Shown: piece after piece, positions 50,311 through 64,000 of the stretch
Position numbering within the stretch: position 1 is the first letter of the stretch
Layout: the number at the start of each line of letters is the position of its first letter
NCBI GenBank assembly: GCA_051294375.1
Contig: CM119269.1
Location: forward strand, 6,461,552 to 6,525,551
Length of the DNA: 64,000 nt
From: Paraspadella gotoi
Lineage: Eukaryota; Chaetognatha
Reading direction: 5' to 3'
Notes under the pieces: generated by a model
Databases searched by the model: none
The model's input: the letters and a program-made list of their open reading frames with translations, nothing else
What the model was told of the DNA's origin: nothing
Position numbers and translations under genes: made by a program

Positions 50311-51052
50311 TCGACACAGAGGTGAGAATATGGATTGAGTGAGGTTCTCTTTTGGGTCAAGGTTAGGAAAAGGTTTGTCTTGAGAAAATATCAGAGGAGA
50401 ATAGAAACGGTTCGGGTTTTGCTACATTCAAGGAGCAAATTTCGTCGGGAGGAACTGAAGAAAAAACAATTTAACTCGTTAAACAACTTGTACGTACAGA
50501 CTAACCAGCAGACAGACTGAAAATGACCAATTAAATGCGTTTATTAAAACTTAATAATAAATTTTACTAGTTTATAAGATTCGTGTTTTTAGCAATCGAC
50601 CTTCCATTCTCTCCGTCGAGCTGTCGCGAGGATGGGACCTTGTGCGATTTTGCTGCAATGCTTCGCAGCGTGCTGCAAGTTGCTACGACTTGCGGAAAAG
50701 TGCAAAAAAAGAAGTGCAGATACTGAATGAGTTACATAGCCGAGCCCGAAATTGGCGGTGAGGACTTTTGAAGAACTTGTTATTTACATTTTTTTTTATG
50801 TTCCCAGGTTTTTCTAGTTTAATTAAAAACAAAAGTACATCACGGACGGAAACGCCGATTAATAGCGACATCTGTCGGACTGATGAAGAGTTAACGAAAA
50901 GGAATCATGAGTCTTATTTATCATCATAATAATAATGTGATCGTTTCATTTAGTAACAATTTCTCTTGGCAATATATATGTTTATGGTCAAGATAAAATA
51001 TTTAAAATAATAATAAAAAAATGATTATATAATGACAATCCTGGCTCAAAAA

Positions 51053-51098
51053 ATTCTTGTTTTTCTCCTTATAAGTTATAAGGAGAAAAAACAAGAAT
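51053..51098. repeat. Near-perfect 22-bp inverted repeat
   Basis: The arms ATTCTTGTTTTTCTCC...TATAA and their complement surround GT, with a single T/A length difference. It could fold as a cruciform or hairpin. It lies 155 bp upstream of the tRNA gene; a MITE-like or other origin is unknown. Confidence 0.75.
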
Positions 51099-51253
51099 CT
51101 TTATATTATTTTTATATTGTTATAATAGAACATGAAGAAATAAAAATATATTATCTGCAGGTGAAATATTTAATGCTAAATTTTGCTATCAGTCGTCAAG
51201 TGGGTAGGTGATGTTAAATTCTACTCGCTAATAGAATAGAACAATTTCAACTT

Positions 51254-51343
51254 CCCTTGATAGCTCAGTTGGTAGAGCGGAGGACTGTAGTGGTCTGCAT
51301 ATCAGAAATCCTTAGGTCGCTGGTTCGAATCCGGCTCGAGGGA
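51254..51343 (+). tRNA. tRNA-Tyr (GTA) with 17-nt intron
   Basis: It folds as a cloverleaf: acceptor arms CCCTTGA and TCGAGGG with one G-T pair, an A box in TAGCTCAGTTGG, anticodon GTA in GGACTGTAG, a B box GGTTCGAATCC and discriminator A at 51343. The anticodon loop is interrupted after the base 3' of the anticodon by TGGTCTGCATATCAGAA (51291-51307), as is usual for animal tRNA-Tyr. A T7 run at 51347 serves as pol III terminator. Confidence 0.97.
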
Positions 51344-51356
51344 TACTTTTTTTAAA
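51344..51356 (+). terminator. Pol III T-run terminator of tRNA-Tyr
   Basis: TACTTTTTTT directly after the tRNA. Confidence 0.85.
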
Positions 51357-51663
51357 AAAAGTTATTAAAATTATAGAAAATTAACAATATTCCATCCTTG
51401 AAAATACATCACAATTTCAGGTTTTTATCGCAGCCCGGAGATTCATTTTTTTGTCATATCGAAAAAGAGGAGATAAAAAACCTGGCATATTTTTAAATAA
51501 TATTACTTATCACGATATTGTTTAAAAAAAAATCGACTAGAATCTGTTAATTTTTTCATCATCATTTATTAAAAGTAAAAAGTCAAAAGATCTTTGTAGG
51601 ATTTGTTCACGAATATAGGAAAACTTTAAGGTTTTGATCGATAAGCTTGAAGATCATGAGAAC

Positions 51664-51664
<1 letters not shown>

Positions 51665-51727
<63 letters not shown>
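51665..51727. repeat. (GA)n microsatellite
   Basis: About 63 bp with one AAG interruption. Confidence 0.95.
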
Positions 51728-51732
<5 letters not shown>

Positions 51733-51772
51733 GATTAAGTGATTAGTCGACGATTGGAGCGCAAAGAGAGAG

Positions 51773-51805
51773 ATGGAGTCGGTCGGAGAAAGTGAGGCGG
51801 ACGAG
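51773..51805 (+). CDS. Possible first coding exon of an unidentified plus-strand gene
   Basis: ATG at 51773 gives MESVGESEADE and then a perfect donor GAG|GTGAGT. The short acidic start plus consensus donor looks exon-like, but no downstream plus-strand exon was found in the window and the match could be chance. Confidence 0.2.
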
Positions 51806-51910
51806 GTGAGTTTTTTTTCCTCAAAGAAAATCGCGCGGGTTTTTTTTTGAGTCTGCGGAGAAGGAGGGAAATCACGGAAGCCCAACGCATACAAAGGAAC
51901 AAGGCAAGGA

Positions 51911-52022
<112 letters not shown>

Positions 52023-52479
52023 CCCCCTCTCCCCCCCTTTCACCCCCCCCCCCCCCTTTTTGTGCATCTCGTCGAGGAAAACTTCAATTATCTCTTGTAA
52101 ACGACGACGACGACGACGACGTCGACTAACATAATGTCCGCTTGGAATTTACTCACTTTCAGTTTTCCCGATCTCGCTGCATTGTACAAATGACGATTTC
52201 AGACAAGAGAACCGGTTAAATCTAGAGTTATATTAAATATCTCTTTAATTCATTTTTAAATGTTTTATTTGTTCCTATTAATCATTCCTCAGTTGGGACG
52301 ATGTCCTACCCTAGGGCCTAAAGCCTACATGGAAATTACAAGTTTAGTCACATGACAAACACACGATGTGGCCTACCTACGCCGACCCTGCGACCCTCTG
52401 TCTCATTCACGAACTCTCTTCCTTTCTCTTTCATCGGAAAGAGGGATTAGTTTTACCAAGAAGCTGAATCGGGCAATGG

Positions 52480-52565
52480 GGTGGTCGGCAGGGCGGTCGG
52501 CAGAGCGGTCGACAGGGCGGTCGGCAGGGCGGTCGCCAGGGCGGCCGGTAGAGCGGTCGGTAAAA
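52480..52565. repeat. GGTCGGCAGGGC minisatellite
   Basis: Seven units of 12 bp (GGTCGGCAGGGC with variants GACAGG, CCAGGG). Confidence 0.92.
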
Positions 52566-52671
52566 CGATCGAAAATGTTCTTGGAGAGTCAAGTAGACGT
52601 AAGTGTGCAAAAGCATCGAAGGCTTGTTTGGAAGAGTTATCAAATGGTTGTGTCCCCTTACGATTCTTTTG

Positions 52672-62928
<10,257 letters not shown>

Positions 62929-63358
62929 CTGAAGGGCGAGAATTAGAAATTGTTATTTGATTCGTGAAATGAGTTCAAGAAAAGGATATGACAGTGAAAG
63001 TGAAAAGAATACGTAGTAGGATAGGCCAAAGCTTAGAAGACATATTCTATCACAGGGCGTGAACGAAAAAAAAACTTTTCCAGCGCCCACGCCCGTCGCC
63101 CATGAGCCACACCCATAGCTTTTTTTTTGACTCTCAGGCACCCAACCCACTATCCTCAAGTCACCTGACACACCTCCCCTCACTCCACGCCCAATCCACA
63201 ATCCCCCACTCAACACCCGTCAAACCTCCGCGCGTCTGATTTACTCGGATTTTCACGGATAATTTTTTTCGCTTTTACATCGAACTTCAAAAGCGGCGCT
63301 TTATTGGACGATCATCAAAGGCCTCGTAAAAGCGTCGAAGGAGCGTCGTGTTACTTCG

Positions 63359-63406
<48 letters not shown>

Positions 63407-64000
63407 GTCCTCCCGAGAAATTGCGCATCCGATTTCGCCCATCGACCCTTGCAAATCCGTTTTCCATTTTCCTCGACCTTAACTTCCGACGTCTCATAAA
63501 TATTATTTTTTCTCTGTTTTTACTGATCCATTTTGATGTCTTCATTTCATTAAAATTCGTTAATGTCATTTCAGTTTTTAGTTTTAAAATTAAATTACAT
63601 CATTGGGAAAGAAAATTCTAAAGAAACCAAATTCCGAAGAATTTCAAAATGGAAAAAAACTTTTCAAGTGGCTACCCTCACAAAAAAAAACCCAAAAAAA
63701 CCTCACATTCGAAATAACGCCTTTGATGTGATTGCCAAACTGTGGAATCAAAAATAAAACCACGCTAGTCCCGACTACGAAAGAGGCAATCAACTCCAGC
63801 TGTCAATGAATCCCAATTCATCACCGTCCACCTACGAAAATCACCACCGAGTTCACCAGAGATCTTTAAAAAGATCACAGCCACCCCACGGATTTTAATT
63901 CTTTCCCTTCTTTCGTGTCTTCATTTTAGGCACGAGTCACCCTTTACCACCGACACTTCTCTCCATCATCGAACCACCTTAAAAAACTACCACCACTATT
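62929..64000. other. Region upstream of C13-like exon a
   Basis: It contains a CT tract at 63362-63400 and AT-rich spacer. The missing 5' exon(s) or promoter of the C13-like gene should lie here or beyond the window. No signal-peptide exon was recognised. Confidence 0.5.

Overview
The window is a metazoan nuclear genome scaffold. It has large intron-rich genes with consensus GT-AG splice sites, an intron-containing tRNA-Tyr, long gene-poor stretches, six N gaps and an exceptional load of (GA/CT)n, (GAC/GTC)n and minisatellite repeats. Nothing looks bacterial or viral, and no species can be named with confidence. Exons were assembled by hand from open frames, splice-site phase and family motifs; no search or computation was run.

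Layout. Positions 1-21.7 kb hold no gene I can support. They contain GAC arrays, an (GAAAA)n tract, a noisy 0.9-1.1 kb tandem duplication between N gaps, many GA tracts, several minisatellites, an LTR-like relic (11.14-11.59 kb) and copies of a dispersed element called 'element A' here. From 21.75 to 36.58 kb (+) lies a five-exon major facilitator superfamily transporter. Its 11.2 kb last intron is AT- and repeat-rich and contains, on the same strand, a complete three-exon XK-related-like membrane protein gene (26.38-34.76 kb). The intron also carries tRNA-like SINE copies and an array of related repeats. Positions 36.6-42.1 kb are mostly empty apart from two weak coding-like pieces.

From 50.12 down to 42.16 kb (-) is an anoctamin (TMEM16) gene of at least 15 exons, closest to the ANO8/ANO10 group. 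One exon end is amplified into a 57-bp array in which every intact unit carries a consensus 5' splice site. A tRNA-Tyr gene (+) sits at 51.25 kb. From 62.93 down to 55.82 kb (-) are five exons of a C13 (legumain/GPI8-like) caspase-fold protein that lacks the expected catalytic cysteine and carries an EF-hand-like loop assembled across an exon junction. The 5' ends of the anoctamin and C13-like genes were not found.

The genes do not form a pathway. Three encode multi-pass membrane proteins: a transporter, a probable XK-family protein and a channel or scramblase. XK-related proteins and anoctamins both include phospholipid scramblases, so their proximity is notable but may be chance. Two single-base frame breaks in otherwise well-conserved exons, together with the indel-rich duplication, suggest that parts of the assembly carry uncorrected long-read errors.
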